Below, in pieces: positions 8,379 through 17,379 of a stretch of DNA of 64,000 nt. The position numbers were made by a program, and so were the translations under genes. Source of the DNA: CADCTQ01 sp963844325 (GTDB taxonomy: Bacteria; Bacteroidota; Bacteroidia; Cytophagales; 172606-1); NCBI GenBank assembly GCA_963844325.1, contig CAWJNV010000001.1, positions 1-64,000 on the forward strand, written 5' to 3'. Within the stretch, counting starts at the first letter, position 1. Every line of letters starts with the position of its first letter. Below the pieces are notes generated by a model, which worked only from the letters and a program-made list of their open reading frames with translations, had not been told where the DNA came from and did not search any database.

Positions 8379-8586
8379 CTCATCAGGCATCAACAGGAAA
8401 AAATCCGCTATAGTCTGGGTAACCATGCTGCGCGGGGCAATCAGAAAAAATAGATAGCAATGTTGAAGATGGCACCAAATGCATTTTTCTACTTTCGTAC
8501 AACAGTGAAACTAGAAGGAATGCAGATCGTGTTCCAAAGAATTCCTTCATCCGACTATTAGGTTGTCCACTGCTGCTTTAACTAAT

Positions 8587-9225
8587 TCATTCGCCAACAT
8601 ATGTAAGCATACTAAAATTCTCGATGGGTATAGCTGACTCTGCCTGTCTATTGTATTCGAGCTTTCGATCTTCCTTCCATTCAGTTGGGGCAAACCACTG
8701 AAGTTCCCTACTTAATACCCAAGTTTCTTTCGTTTTTTGAAAAACGAATATTAGCTTCTTAAGTGTTGTATCCTCCGTATAGAATGTCAGCTCTATTGTC
8801 TTGTTTTTAAATTCCACTATACGTTTCACCGGATAAACGTAAGCTGACCTTATGGATTCCAGACGTGCATCCGGAGATTTCACGTCGTAATTCTTAAAGT
8901 ACAGAGGAAGTAAATTAGTTAAGTTTTTGTACAGAACAAAACTACCATCCTTGCTTTGCTTGTATATTGTATGAATGACGGTATCGCCGTCAGCAATATT
9001 AATTTTCTGCCATTGGACCATCTTGTCTTTTAAACCATCTCCGTCTAAGTCTACATCGCTCTGTATATCAGTAATTTCGTATCTATTAGGCACACAAATT
9101 GAAGAATCAAGTTTACTAGCAAGACGTTTGTACCGAATACGCCTGTTACAAGTTTCGTCTTTTTTCTGCGCGCAGGCGCAATTTGCACAAAATAACAACA
9201 GAAAAATAAAACAATGCTTTATCAT
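8587..9225 (-). CDS. Exported immunity protein candidate for the GH19 effector
   Basis: The 212-residue protein starts with a signal peptide (residues 1 to about 20, hydrophobic core FIFLLLF, Cys-rich end CANCACAQ), so it acts in the periplasm or as a lipoprotein. A calcium-loop-like motif DVDLDGDGLKD spans residues 57-67. The rest is beta-rich and unrecognised. The ATG overlaps the stop of the GH19 effector gene as ATGA, indicating translational coupling. An exported partner is what one would expect against a peptidoglycan hydrolase delivered to the periplasm, so immunity is the most economical reading. Codon use is AT-rich like the 3' half of the effector gene. Confidence 0.55.
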   Translation of the reverse strand: MIKHCFIFLLLFCANCACAQKKDETCNRRIRYKRLASKLDSSICVPNRYEITDIQSDVDLDGDGLKDKMVQWQKINIADGDTVIHTIYKQSKDGSFVLYKNLTNLLPLYFKNYDVKSPDARLESIRSAYVYPVKRIVEFKNKTIELTFYTEDTTLKKLIFVFQKTKETWVLSRELQWFAPTEWKEDRKLEYNRQAESAIPIENFSMLTYVGE

Positions 9226-12200
9226 TTCGTTTTCAATTTACAATTATTCAACCTCGCAGCCAATAGCTCATTAAACTTCTTCATTCTCATGTCCAAACCA
9301 TGATCTCCTCCGTTTACTAATTTCGTAACATATTTTACGTCTTTTGTATCCAGCTTTTTCAAACTGCCCAACTTCCAGAGAAAAAAGCCAGATACTGAGT
9401 AGATGATAGCTCTGGTATCGGTTATCAATTGATCAGGGTTGCTCTCCCAATCATAACTTGTACCAAAAACAGTATTACATACCCTAGAGACGTCTCTGTA
9501 TGTTACCCTGCCAGTTAACTGTATAGCTCCTCTACCTCTATATTTATAACCGTCACCACTATTTATGTTACCATTCCCATTTTCATTCGAATAAACCAAG
9601 TTGAAGAGGCTTTGCCTATTTTTCTCTTTATCTTCCTCTATCAATACAACCTTCTTGTACTGCCCGTTTTTCAATTTAACAAAAGAAGCAGGAATTCTCA
9701 CAGTATCAAGCTCAGTCTTTTTACTCCATTTGAAAGTAGTAAAGTCTCTGCCATCAAATTTAACAACCGTACTATCCTCGGAAGATTCATATAATTCCTT
9801 CGTAGCATACTTCAGATAAATCTTATCATCCCAGAACGCTTGGGTAAAAAAGACGCTTCTAGTGCTCTTTTTATTAACATAAACCTCCAGAAGTCGTTTT
9901 ACACTATATTGTCCGCCTTCGACTTTTGCATTCATTCCACCGCTTTCTACGTATATTTGGGATAAGAAATGAGCTTGCCGATGACAAGTATTAAACCCTC
10001 CTTTCTCTAGCGCCTGGTTAATATATTCTAGCGCATTTGCATCTTCGGCAACTACTTTACTTTTGGGGAAGAAAACATTCAGATCATCTGCGTCCAATTT
10101 TAAATTTCTTCCACAAACGCTACAAGAGTATTTGTATGTTTCCTTTCTTACGTAGAACTCTATTTTATCCTCCTTATCAGGTGTCTTATAAGAGATGGCG
10201 TACTTCCCTTCTACAAAAGGACTTAACTCGAGCACCCACGTTGCATTGCTGCCAACTTTTTTCCAATCATCGGTCGGATTAAGCGTCGCTGTGTTAGAAC
10301 CTTCTGCTATTACTGATACGCGGCACCTCAACTCTTCTGGACTATTCTGCTGATATTGAATCCCTACTCGCAAAGACTGGCCGGACACTATAAATACTTT
10401 GTCGGTCTTAATAGTATCTTTACCAATAGTAGTTACGATCCCAGGAATGGGGCTTGTTTTGGAATTGCTTAAGTTACTTTCTGATTGTAAACCCTGCGAC
10501 ACTTTTTCGATCAACCGTTTGGCGTTATCTACTGCTAAAATTGCTTCCAACGCAGCTTCGTTATTTCCGTCAGCTACTAGCAATAAAGGTTCATCAAGCA
10601 TTGCTGCACTTTCCCGAAGCAGTATTCGAACACTATCGGATATTTGTGGATGTTCAGCAATTATTGCTTCTACTTGTGTTGAGTACTGATCAACAAACGT
10701 ATTAATCTGCTGTTGGTTTTGTTCTGGCTCTTTCAAGTAAGCAGTTAACTTGTCTAACTTCTCGGTGAGTGGCTTAAAGGCTTTCCCCGTCCATGCTACT
10801 ACATCAGTCATCCGGTTGCTGTTACTTACCACATCGATTCTGCCCGAGACCACGTTACGGTCCTCGTCGATGTAGATGCGGTCAAACTTGACGGCAAAGG
10901 CGGCCCCGCCCAGGTAGTGGATGCTTACCCTACCGGTGCCCTTGTAGAAGCCGTCTTCGGGCAGGTGTTCTACTTCTTCCAGAATCACTTCCATACCCCT
11001 TGCCTGGATGGTCATACCCGCAGTGGCAAAAGCCAGGGGCTTGCCTTGTTGGAGTTGGGCTACCGGCTGGTTTTCCCCACAGGCAATTACCCTCGCTTTA
11101 GGGGTGCGGAAAGTGACTACTTCCGAGTAGGGGCCGTACACGCCTTTGACTTGTCCCTGCACCCTGGCCTCGTACCCGGTGTCAGGTTCCAGGTCAAATA
11201 CCTTCAGTTCCCCTTCCTTCGTGTCGGTTTTGAACCATTCATAACCTGCCCCTGCTTTCTTGTACTCCACCCCGTAGCCCTCAAAGCCTTTCTGGTCCAC
11301 CTGCCAGGAGAGCGTCGCTTTTCGTTCGGCTGGGGCCTGGGCTTTAAAGTCTCTTACCGCTCCCACCACGAAAGCCGGGTCAACGCCTCCGTAAGTGAAA
11401 GAGCAGACTTCCGAGTAGCCGTTGTTTCTGAACAGGTCCTTGCCGTCTTTGTCTTTGGCCTGCACCCGCCACACGTACTGCATGCCCTCCTGCAACGCCG
11501 GTTCGTTCACGCCATACACCAACTGCGTGTAGTCGGTCGAGACCTGGTAGATGGGACGGGAAGCGAGTACCACGTCGTTGACGTTCCGGCCCGCCGGACG
11601 GACCTCCAACAGGGAAAATTCATACTCAGTCGTAGCCGCCGAGTTGGCCGAAGCCGTACTGCGGGGCAGCCAGGAGAAGACCACCTGCTGCACGGGCTTG
11701 GCGGGAAGCTTGGTGCCGCAAGCCGGATAGTTGATCAGGGGCGGCTCGGATTTAGCCAGGAAGTAGAAGGCGCACGCTTCGGCGGCTACGGGCACGTCGG
11801 GGCGGCGGTAGTCGTAGGCCGACACGCACAGCCGGTAGCTGCCTTCGGGCAGGGCCCGTGTCCGCTCGTACTGCTCCCTGGAGTAGCCCACGAACTCCAG
11901 GTTGCGGCTGTCCAGGTAAGGCGCCAGGTCCGCCCCCGAAATCACCGTAGGCACGCCGGGGTCAAGCGGGAGGGGCGGCGGGTTGAAAGCCCGGGCAGTA
12001 CGCAGGATCACCCGGCCGTTGAGTTCCACTGAAAACACGAGCCGCAGCGAATAAGCCGACTGCGAAAGGTCGCGTTGCAGCAGGATGACCCGCAGCTTTT
12101 CGGCCCCCGGCTGGGCGTAGTCCGACAGGTACACCGAGTAGGGCGGCGGCAGTTGCAGCGACGACTGCACCGGGAAAATCGTTTGCGCCTGCAAGGACAG

Positions 12201-12266
12201 GGCAAACAACAGCAACCCCAAAAGGGACAATGGGTAAGAGGGCCGGCGGCGGGCACCGCCCTGCAT
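9222..12266 (-). CDS. Secreted FN3-trunk effector with C-terminal GH19 chitinase/lysozyme-like domain
   Basis: The 1014-residue protein has a signal peptide (residues 1 to about 27), a beta-rich N-terminal region (SVYLSDYAQPGAEKLRV onward), and at least one fibronectin type III repeat at about residues 345-435 (EPDTGYEARVQG, YSEVVTFRTP). A linker and Ig-like region follow, then a CxxC knuckle (CSVCGRN) and a GH19 domain. In that domain FLSQIYVESGG supplies the catalytic Glu774, and YRGRGAIQLTGRVTYRDVS is the family signature. GH19 enzymes cut chitin or peptidoglycan; beside an exported immunity candidate the target is probably peptidoglycan. Base composition changes from GC-rich to AT-rich at about 10,840 inside the gene (residue 475), so the C-terminal half looks grafted onto a native trunk. 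The ATG at 12266 is chosen because it gives the signal peptide. The secretion route is unknown. Confidence 0.65.
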   Translation of the reverse strand: MQGGARRRPSYPLSLLGLLLFALSLQAQTIFPVQSSLQLPPPYSVYLSDYAQPGAEKLRVILLQRDLSQSAYSLRLVFSVELNGRVILRTARAFNPPPLPLDPGVPTVISGADLAPYLDSRNLEFVGYSREQYERTRALPEGSYRLCVSAYDYRRPDVPVAAEACAFYFLAKSEPPLINYPACGTKLPAKPVQQVVFSWLPRSTASANSAATTEYEFSLLEVRPAGRNVNDVVLASRPIYQVSTDYTQLVYGVNEPALQEGMQYVWRVQAKDKDGKDLFRNNGYSEVCSFTYGGVDPAFVVGAVRDFKAQAPAERKATLSWQVDQKGFEGYGVEYKKAGAGYEWFKTDTKEGELKVFDLEPDTGYEARVQGQVKGVYGPYSEVVTFRTPKARVIACGENQPVAQLQQGKPLAFATAGMTIQARGMEVILEEVEHLPEDGFYKGTGRVSIHYLGGAAFAVKFDRIYIDEDRNVVSGRIDVVSNSNRMTDVVAWTGKAFKPLTEKLDKLTAYLKEPEQNQQQINTFVDQYSTQVEAIIAEHPQISDSVRILLRESAAMLDEPLLLVADGNNEAALEAILAVDNAKRLIEKVSQGLQSESNLSNSKTSPIPGIVTTIGKDTIKTDKVFIVSGQSLRVGIQYQQNSPEELRCRVSVIAEGSNTATLNPTDDWKKVGSNATWVLELSPFVEGKYAISYKTPDKEDKIEFYVRKETYKYSCSVCGRNLKLDADDLNVFFPKSKVVAEDANALEYINQALEKGGFNTCHRQAHFLSQIYVESGGMNAKVEGGQYSVKRLLEVYVNKKSTRSVFFTQAFWDDKIYLKYATKELYESSEDSTVVKFDGRDFTTFKWSKKTELDTVRIPASFVKLKNGQYKKVVLIEEDKEKNRQSLFNLVYSNENGNGNINSGDGYKYRGRGAIQLTGRVTYRDVSRVCNTVFGTSYDWESNPDQLITDTRAIIYSVSGFFLWKLGSLKKLDTKDVKYVTKLVNGGDHGLDMRMKKFNELLAARLNNCKLKTK

Positions 12267-12688
12267 CCGCGAAAAAAGTTTCAACCGGGGAAATGTTAAA
12301 AAATGAAGGGCCAAAACTACCCGCCAAGTCCCTGTACAGGTACTTACATTAACCAAATCCCTATCAAACGTAATACAATCACCAATTTTTATTAACAATA
12401 AACGTTTTGGTATACCACGTACCCTCTCTGTTTAGCCCTTCCTCTCCTTACCGCTTTCCCTCTTCTGCGCCCACCCGCCGGCAGAACCATTCAACACCCT
12501 CCTGCCGGACGTTCCCCTCACGACCCTTTCGTGCGCCCCCCTTTTATCCGCTCCCAGTCCTTGCCGGGCCATTGGTCCGGTATATAGCCGTTATATCATC
12601 CCGATATTCCCTTTATCCCGCAACGCCCGGCAGTGGCCCGAAACTCCGTCCAATTGCCTATCTTCCGTTTTTCATCCACCTGAATTCT
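12267..12688. other. Divergent intergenic region, effector and M16 protease
   Basis: No gene is seen. On the minus strand the octamer TACGTTTG (12365-12372) fits the Bacteroidota -7 element and could serve the effector gene, but I find no -33 element at the right distance. AT-rich sequence runs from 12290 to 12420, then composition returns to that of the host chromosome. Confidence 0.4.
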
Positions 12689-15649
12689 ATGAAGAGACTA
12701 AGACGATCCGTGGCGTGGGCGGGGCTGCTGTGCCTGCTGCTGCCGCCCCTGGCCCCTGCCCAAACCAAGCTGGTCGAAAAAGTGACCCGCAAGGGCAACG
12801 AACTGGTGATTCCGTACGAGAAGTACGTGCTGCCCAACGGCCTCACCCTGCTGGTGCACGAAGACCACTCCGACCCCGTGGTGCACGTAGACGTGACCTA
12901 CCACGTGGGCTCAGCCCGCGAAGAGATCGGCAAGTCGGGCTTTGCCCACTTTTTCGAACACATGATGTTCCAGGGCTCCGACCACGTGGGCGACGAACAA
13001 CACTTCAAGCTGGTATCGGCCGCCGGGGGGACGCTCAACGGCACCACCAACCGCGACCGCACCAACTACTTCGAAACCGTGCCCAGCAACCAGCTCGAAA
13101 CGGCCCTCTGGCTCGAAGCCGACCGCATGGGCTTCCTGCTCGACGCCGTCACGCAGAAGAAATTTGAGGTGCAGCGGGCTACCGTCAAGAACGAACGGGG
13201 CCAGAACTACGACAACCAGCCCTACGGCCTGGTGTACGAATACACGTCCAAAAACCTCTACCCCTACGGCCACCCCTACTCCTGGCTCACCATCGGCTAC
13301 CTCGAAGACCTGGACCGCTCCGACGTGAACGACCTGAAAAACTTCTTCCTGCGCTGGTACGGCCCCAACAACGCCGTGGTGACGGTGGGCGGCGACGTGG
13401 ACGCCAAAACCGTGGTGAAGCTGACCGAAAAATACTTCGGCGCCATTCCGAAGGGACCGGCCGTGCCCAACATGAAGCCCGTGCCGGTGACGCTGCCCAA
13501 GGACCGCTACGTGTCGTACGAAGACAACATCCGCTTTCCGATGCTGCGCATGGTGTACCCCACCGTGCCCCAGTACCACCCCGACGAGGCGCCCCTCGAC
13601 CTGCTGGCCGAAATCCTGGGCGGCAGCAACACGTCGCTGCTGTACCAGAACCTGGTGAAAGCCCAGAAAGCCGTGCAGGCCAACGCCTTCCACCCGTCGG
13701 CGGAACTGGCCGGCGAGTTTACCCTGACTGCCCTGGCCTTCCCCGACACGCCCCTCGACAGCATGGAACGCATCGTACGCCGTTCGCTGACCGAGTTCGA
13801 AAAGCGCGGCGTCACCGACGACGACATTGCCCGCATCAAGGCCTCGCGCGAAACCCAGATCATCCAGGGACTCGCCAGCGTGGCCGGCAAAGCCTCGCAA
13901 CTGGCCGCCTTCCAGACCTTTACGGGCAACCCCAACTACCTGCCCACCGAACTCAAGCGGTACCAGTCGGTCACCAAGGCCGACGTGATGCGGGTGTACA
14001 ACAAGTACATCAAGGGCAAAGGCGCCGTGCTGCTGAGCGTGTACCCGAAGGGCAAGCCGCAACTGGTGGCGGCGCAGGACAACCACACCATTGCCAAGGA
14101 AGGCTACAAGGCGCCCGACTACGGCTACGCCGGCCTCAAGTACGCCAAGGCCAAAGACAACTTCGACCGGAGCAAGCAGCCCGGACCCGGCCCCAACCCG
14201 ACCGTGAAAGTGCCGCCCTTCTGGACCCAGCAACTCGCCAACGGCATTAAGGTGATCGGCGCCAAAAACGAGGAAATCCCCAGCGTGACGCTGCTGTTCA
14301 CGGTGCGCGGCGGGCACCGCCTGTCGGCCAAGGACCCCTCCAAAGCCGGCATTGCCGCCCTGACGGCCAGCCTGATGAACGAAGACACCGAGAAATACAC
14401 GTCCGAAGAAATGACCAACGCCCTCGAAAAGCTGGGCAGCAGCATTTCGGTAGGCGCCGGCGGCGACAACCTGACGGTCAGCGTGCAGTCGCTCACCAAA
14501 AACCTGGACGCCACGCTGGCCCTGCTCGGGGAGCGGATGTTCCGCCCCAAGTTGGGCCAGGAGGACTTTGACCGCCTCAAGAAGCAGCAACTCGAAGGCA
14601 TTGCCAACCAGGCCACCCAGCCGGTAGCCATTGCCAACAACGTGTACGGCAAACTGCTCTACGGGGAAAGCGACATCCGGTCGGTGCCCGTGCTGGGTAC
14701 GGAAGCCACCGTCAAAAGCATTACCCTCGACGACGTGAAGAAGTTCTACGCCGACAACTTCTCGCCTTCGGTGACCAACCTGGTGGTGGTGGGCGACCTC
14801 GACCAGTCGCAGGTGCTGGGCAAACTGGACTTCCTGAAGGCCTGGCCGGCCAAGAACGTGACCATCCCGGCCCCGCAGACGGCCCAGGCCGCAGACCAGA
14901 CCCGCATCTACCTGGTGGATAAGGAAAGTGCGCCGCAGTCGCAGATCCGGGTGGGCTACCTCACCGATATGCCCTTCGACGCCACGGGCGACTACTACAA
15001 GTCATTCCTGATGAACTACGTGCTGGGCGGCGCCTTCAACAGCCGCATTAACCTCAACCTGCGCGAAGACAAAGGCTGGACGTACGGGGCCGGTTCGGGC
15101 TTTGCCAGCACCGAAATTGCCGGTCCGTTCACGGCCCAGGCCGGCGTGCGGGGCAACGCCACCGACAGTTCGGTGGTGGAGATCATGAAGGAAATCAAAA
15201 ACTACCGCGACAAGGGCATCACCGCCGACGAACTGGCCTTCCTGCGCAACTCGGTGGGCCAGAGCGAAGCCCGCCAGTACGAAACGCCCTTCCAGAAAGC
15301 CGGTTTCCTCAACCAGATCATCCGCTACGGCCTCGAAAAGGACTTCGTGGAGAAGCGCAACGAAATCCTGCGCACGATCACGACCGAGGAACTGAGTGCC
15401 CTGGCCAAAAAGCAACTGCCCGCCGACAAAATGCACATCCTGGTGGTGGGCGACAAGCAGAAGGTGAAGCCGGGCCTGGAAAAGCTGGGCTACGAAGTGG
15501 TGGAACTCGACAAGGAAGGCAAGCCGGTGGTTGCCGCCGCGGCCGAAGAGAAGCCCGAAGACAAACCGGCCGGGGCCGCGGGAGCCGGTTCGTCCGAGCC
15601 GCCCGCGCCGGATGCGGGCAAGAAAAAGGGCCGCAAGTCGGAGAAATAA
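12689..15649 (+). CDS. Exported M16 family zinc metalloprotease (double-module)
   Basis: The 986-residue protein has a signal peptide (residues 1-25) and two M16 halves. The first carries the inverted zinc motif HFFEH (His87, Glu90, His91) with a downstream NERGQNYDNQPYG segment providing the third ligand region. The second half (about residues 520-930) lacks the zinc motif and has RxYG-type text GWTYGAGSGF, as in non-catalytic M16 partners. Both halves fused in one chain is common in Bacteroidota, where these enzymes degrade peptides in the periplasm. The last 45 residues are a low-complexity Ala/Glu/Pro/Lys tail. The start at 12689 is chosen for its signal peptide; the frame is open far upstream without meaning. 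Confidence 0.9.
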   Translation: MKRLRRSVAWAGLLCLLLPPLAPAQTKLVEKVTRKGNELVIPYEKYVLPNGLTLLVHEDHSDPVVHVDVTYHVGSAREEIGKSGFAHFFEHMMFQGSDHVGDEQHFKLVSAAGGTLNGTTNRDRTNYFETVPSNQLETALWLEADRMGFLLDAVTQKKFEVQRATVKNERGQNYDNQPYGLVYEYTSKNLYPYGHPYSWLTIGYLEDLDRSDVNDLKNFFLRWYGPNNAVVTVGGDVDAKTVVKLTEKYFGAIPKGPAVPNMKPVPVTLPKDRYVSYEDNIRFPMLRMVYPTVPQYHPDEAPLDLLAEILGGSNTSLLYQNLVKAQKAVQANAFHPSAELAGEFTLTALAFPDTPLDSMERIVRRSLTEFEKRGVTDDDIARIKASRETQIIQGLASVAGKASQLAAFQTFTGNPNYLPTELKRYQSVTKADVMRVYNKYIKGKGAVLLSVYPKGKPQLVAAQDNHTIAKEGYKAPDYGYAGLKYAKAKDNFDRSKQPGPGPNPTVKVPPFWTQQLANGIKVIGAKNEEIPSVTLLFTVRGGHRLSAKDPSKAGIAALTASLMNEDTEKYTSEEMTNALEKLGSSISVGAGGDNLTVSVQSLTKNLDATLALLGERMFRPKLGQEDFDRLKKQQLEGIANQATQPVAIANNVYGKLLYGESDIRSVPVLGTEATVKSITLDDVKKFYADNFSPSVTNLVVVGDLDQSQVLGKLDFLKAWPAKNVTIPAPQTAQAADQTRIYLVDKESAPQSQIRVGYLTDMPFDATGDYYKSFLMNYVLGGAFNSRINLNLREDKGWTYGAGSGFASTEIAGPFTAQAGVRGNATDSSVVEIMKEIKNYRDKGITADELAFLRNSVGQSEARQYETPFQKAGFLNQIIRYGLEKDFVEKRNEILRTITTEELSALAKKQLPADKMHILVVGDKQKVKPGLEKLGYEVVELDKEGKPVVAAAAEEKPEDKPAGAAGAGSSEPPAPDAGKKKGRKSEK

Positions 15650-15732
15650 GGTTTCACGCAAAGGCGCGAAGAAGCGCAAAGACCGCAAAGAAAAGGGCGC
15701 AAAGAGGGTTTCTTCTTTGCGCCCTTTGCATT
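15650..15732. repeat. Word-repeat hairpin, GCGCAAAG vocabulary
   Basis: The left side repeats cgcaaag words (15655-15705) and the right side is ctttgcgccctttgc (15715-15729). It starts within 2 bp of the M16 stop. Single-arm copies of the same vocabulary occur at 53733-53754 and 54576-54604. Confidence 0.75.
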
Positions 15733-15837
15733 AGGTTTTGTGCTCCTGCGTAGCTGTAAATCCGATCAGAATGCCAATACCGCAGTGAACGCTTTCAAAC
15801 CCTCCTGTTGATCGTGTATTCCCTAAGAATGAGCGGA

Positions 15838-17304
15838 TTACTTGAAGGCAAAACCCCACCTGGCCCACCCCTCGCCGGGTATCCACGTGCCGGGTTTCTT
15901 TTCGTAGTACTGCGTCCGGTGTAGTTTTGCGTCAATTGTGCTTAGGTGCACCCGGGTTCTTTTCCTGAACTGCTCCTCCAGGGAGAGTCCGGCTTCCAGG
16001 TTGGTGATCAGCTGCTCATCCAGGGACGACAATTTGATCGCATTGTAGCGTTTCCAAAAATCAGGGTTGTATTCTTTGATCTGACTTTCCAGGCTTTTAT
16101 CCCGCTGCATCACGAGCTTGGGATCGGGCGCCTGCACGCCCTCGGTGAGAATGTTGTTGACCAGCAGTTCGTCCTGGTATTCATTGGTGAAGCGTTCCTT
16201 TCCCTGGGGCACGTTGTAATCGTTGAACTTAAGGTATACCAGGATATAGTGCGGAAACAGGACGCCCCGGAACGATTTGAATTCGACGCTGATCCGGGCC
16301 TCCGATCCCAGCAGGTAGGAACGGATCGAGTCATTGCCCCCGACGGCCATCAGGTGCTGGGCGTCCTTGAAGACTTTGACCGGCATTGGGTCGGGAGCGT
16401 AAACGATTTTATGGATGGCAAAGGTGCCGGTATGGATGTAGAGTTGGTAGGCAGGCTTGCGGGTGTTGTCCTGCTGGTGCCAGCGCATGTATTTGTGGTG
16501 CTTGATCCGGGCCGTAATCAGGTAAAAGCTACTCGTATCCTGCCAGATCACCGAGTCGAGGCGGTAGGTGTAGTGACCCGTATGGAGCGATTCGTTCCGG
16601 TGGCGGACGGCGTTCTGCACCAGGCAGTTATACACCGAATTAAGGTATCGTTTCTCCCGGTCCAGGGCATTCTCGTAGGGTTTGGGGTCCTGGTAGTGGC
16701 TTTGGCGGGTCTCCCGCAGTACGACCTGCTCCCGCTGGCTGTACTTTCCGGGAAGATGCTGGTACCCCCGGTCATACAATTCCAGGGCCGCATCGGTGAA
16801 GTACACGTAGCGGCCGTCTACCTTCTGGTATTTGCGGTAATATGCCTCCAGGCGGTAGGGCTTGGTGGGGTAGTTGTCGGTAATTTTCTGCTTGGCTTTT
16901 CGCACAATCTGCTCCGCCGATAAACCCTTCTTGCCTTTCACGACGGCTTCTTCCAGCAGGTAGGTAGCGGGCTCCAGTCTGATCTCCGCGTTTGTTGCGG
17001 CTAACTCGCCGGCTTTTGCCTTAAATACCGCGTAGCCGATGCACGAGACAAACACAATGTCGTTCCGGTTGCCGGCGGGTACGTAAAAGTCAAACATGCC
17101 TCCCTCGTTGGTGATGGTACCCAGGGCCCGGCCCTGAATGCCGACGGAAGCGTAAGGGACGGGCCGGCCGGTTTGTTTGTCGAGCACTTTACCGGACAAG
17201 ATCAGCGTATCCCCGGCGGCGGTCGCAGCCAATGCATCCGGTTGCAGGACGAAGAGCCAGCATAAGGCGGCGTAAGCCGCACAAATGACGTTTTTCGGCT
17301 TCAT
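15838..17304 (-). CDS. CarboxypepD_reg-like domain surface or outer-membrane protein
   Basis: The 488-residue exported protein has a signal peptide (residues 1-27), then a carboxypeptidase-regulatory-like beta sandwich (about residues 33-115: GKVLDKQTGRPVPYASVGI, TNEGGMFDFYVP, FVSCIGY). This is the same domain that begins SusC receptors. The remaining 370 residues correspond to the uncharacterised region that usually follows it in Bacteroidota (EQIVRKAKQKITDNYPTKPY, then beta-rich sequence). It has no TonB plug or barrel of receptor size. The role is unknown; family members are thought to sit in the outer membrane or on the surface. The same-strand SGNH hydrolase gene lies 75 bp upstream and may share the transcript. 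Confidence 0.7.
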   Translation of the reverse strand: MKPKNVICAAYAALCWLFVLQPDALAATAAGDTLILSGKVLDKQTGRPVPYASVGIQGRALGTITNEGGMFDFYVPAGNRNDIVFVSCIGYAVFKAKAGELAATNAEIRLEPATYLLEEAVVKGKKGLSAEQIVRKAKQKITDNYPTKPYRLEAYYRKYQKVDGRYVYFTDAALELYDRGYQHLPGKYSQREQVVLRETRQSHYQDPKPYENALDREKRYLNSVYNCLVQNAVRHRNESLHTGHYTYRLDSVIWQDTSSFYLITARIKHHKYMRWHQQDNTRKPAYQLYIHTGTFAIHKIVYAPDPMPVKVFKDAQHLMAVGGNDSIRSYLLGSEARISVEFKSFRGVLFPHYILVYLKFNDYNVPQGKERFTNEYQDELLVNNILTEGVQAPDPKLVMQRDKSLESQIKEYNPDFWKRYNAIKLSSLDEQLITNLEAGLSLEEQFRKRTRVHLSTIDAKLHRTQYYEKKPGTWIPGEGWARWGFAFK

Positions 17305-17379
17305 GAGGTTGATTTTAAACGTGAACGTGACTTATTCAATGCCCACCCGGCCGGGCCGGTGTCAGACCAGGTGCCGGGT

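Noticed and set aside
12911..14590. Minus-strand frame of 559 residues opposite the M16 protease
   Set aside because: Antisense shadow with His/Gly/Val-rich text and no domain.
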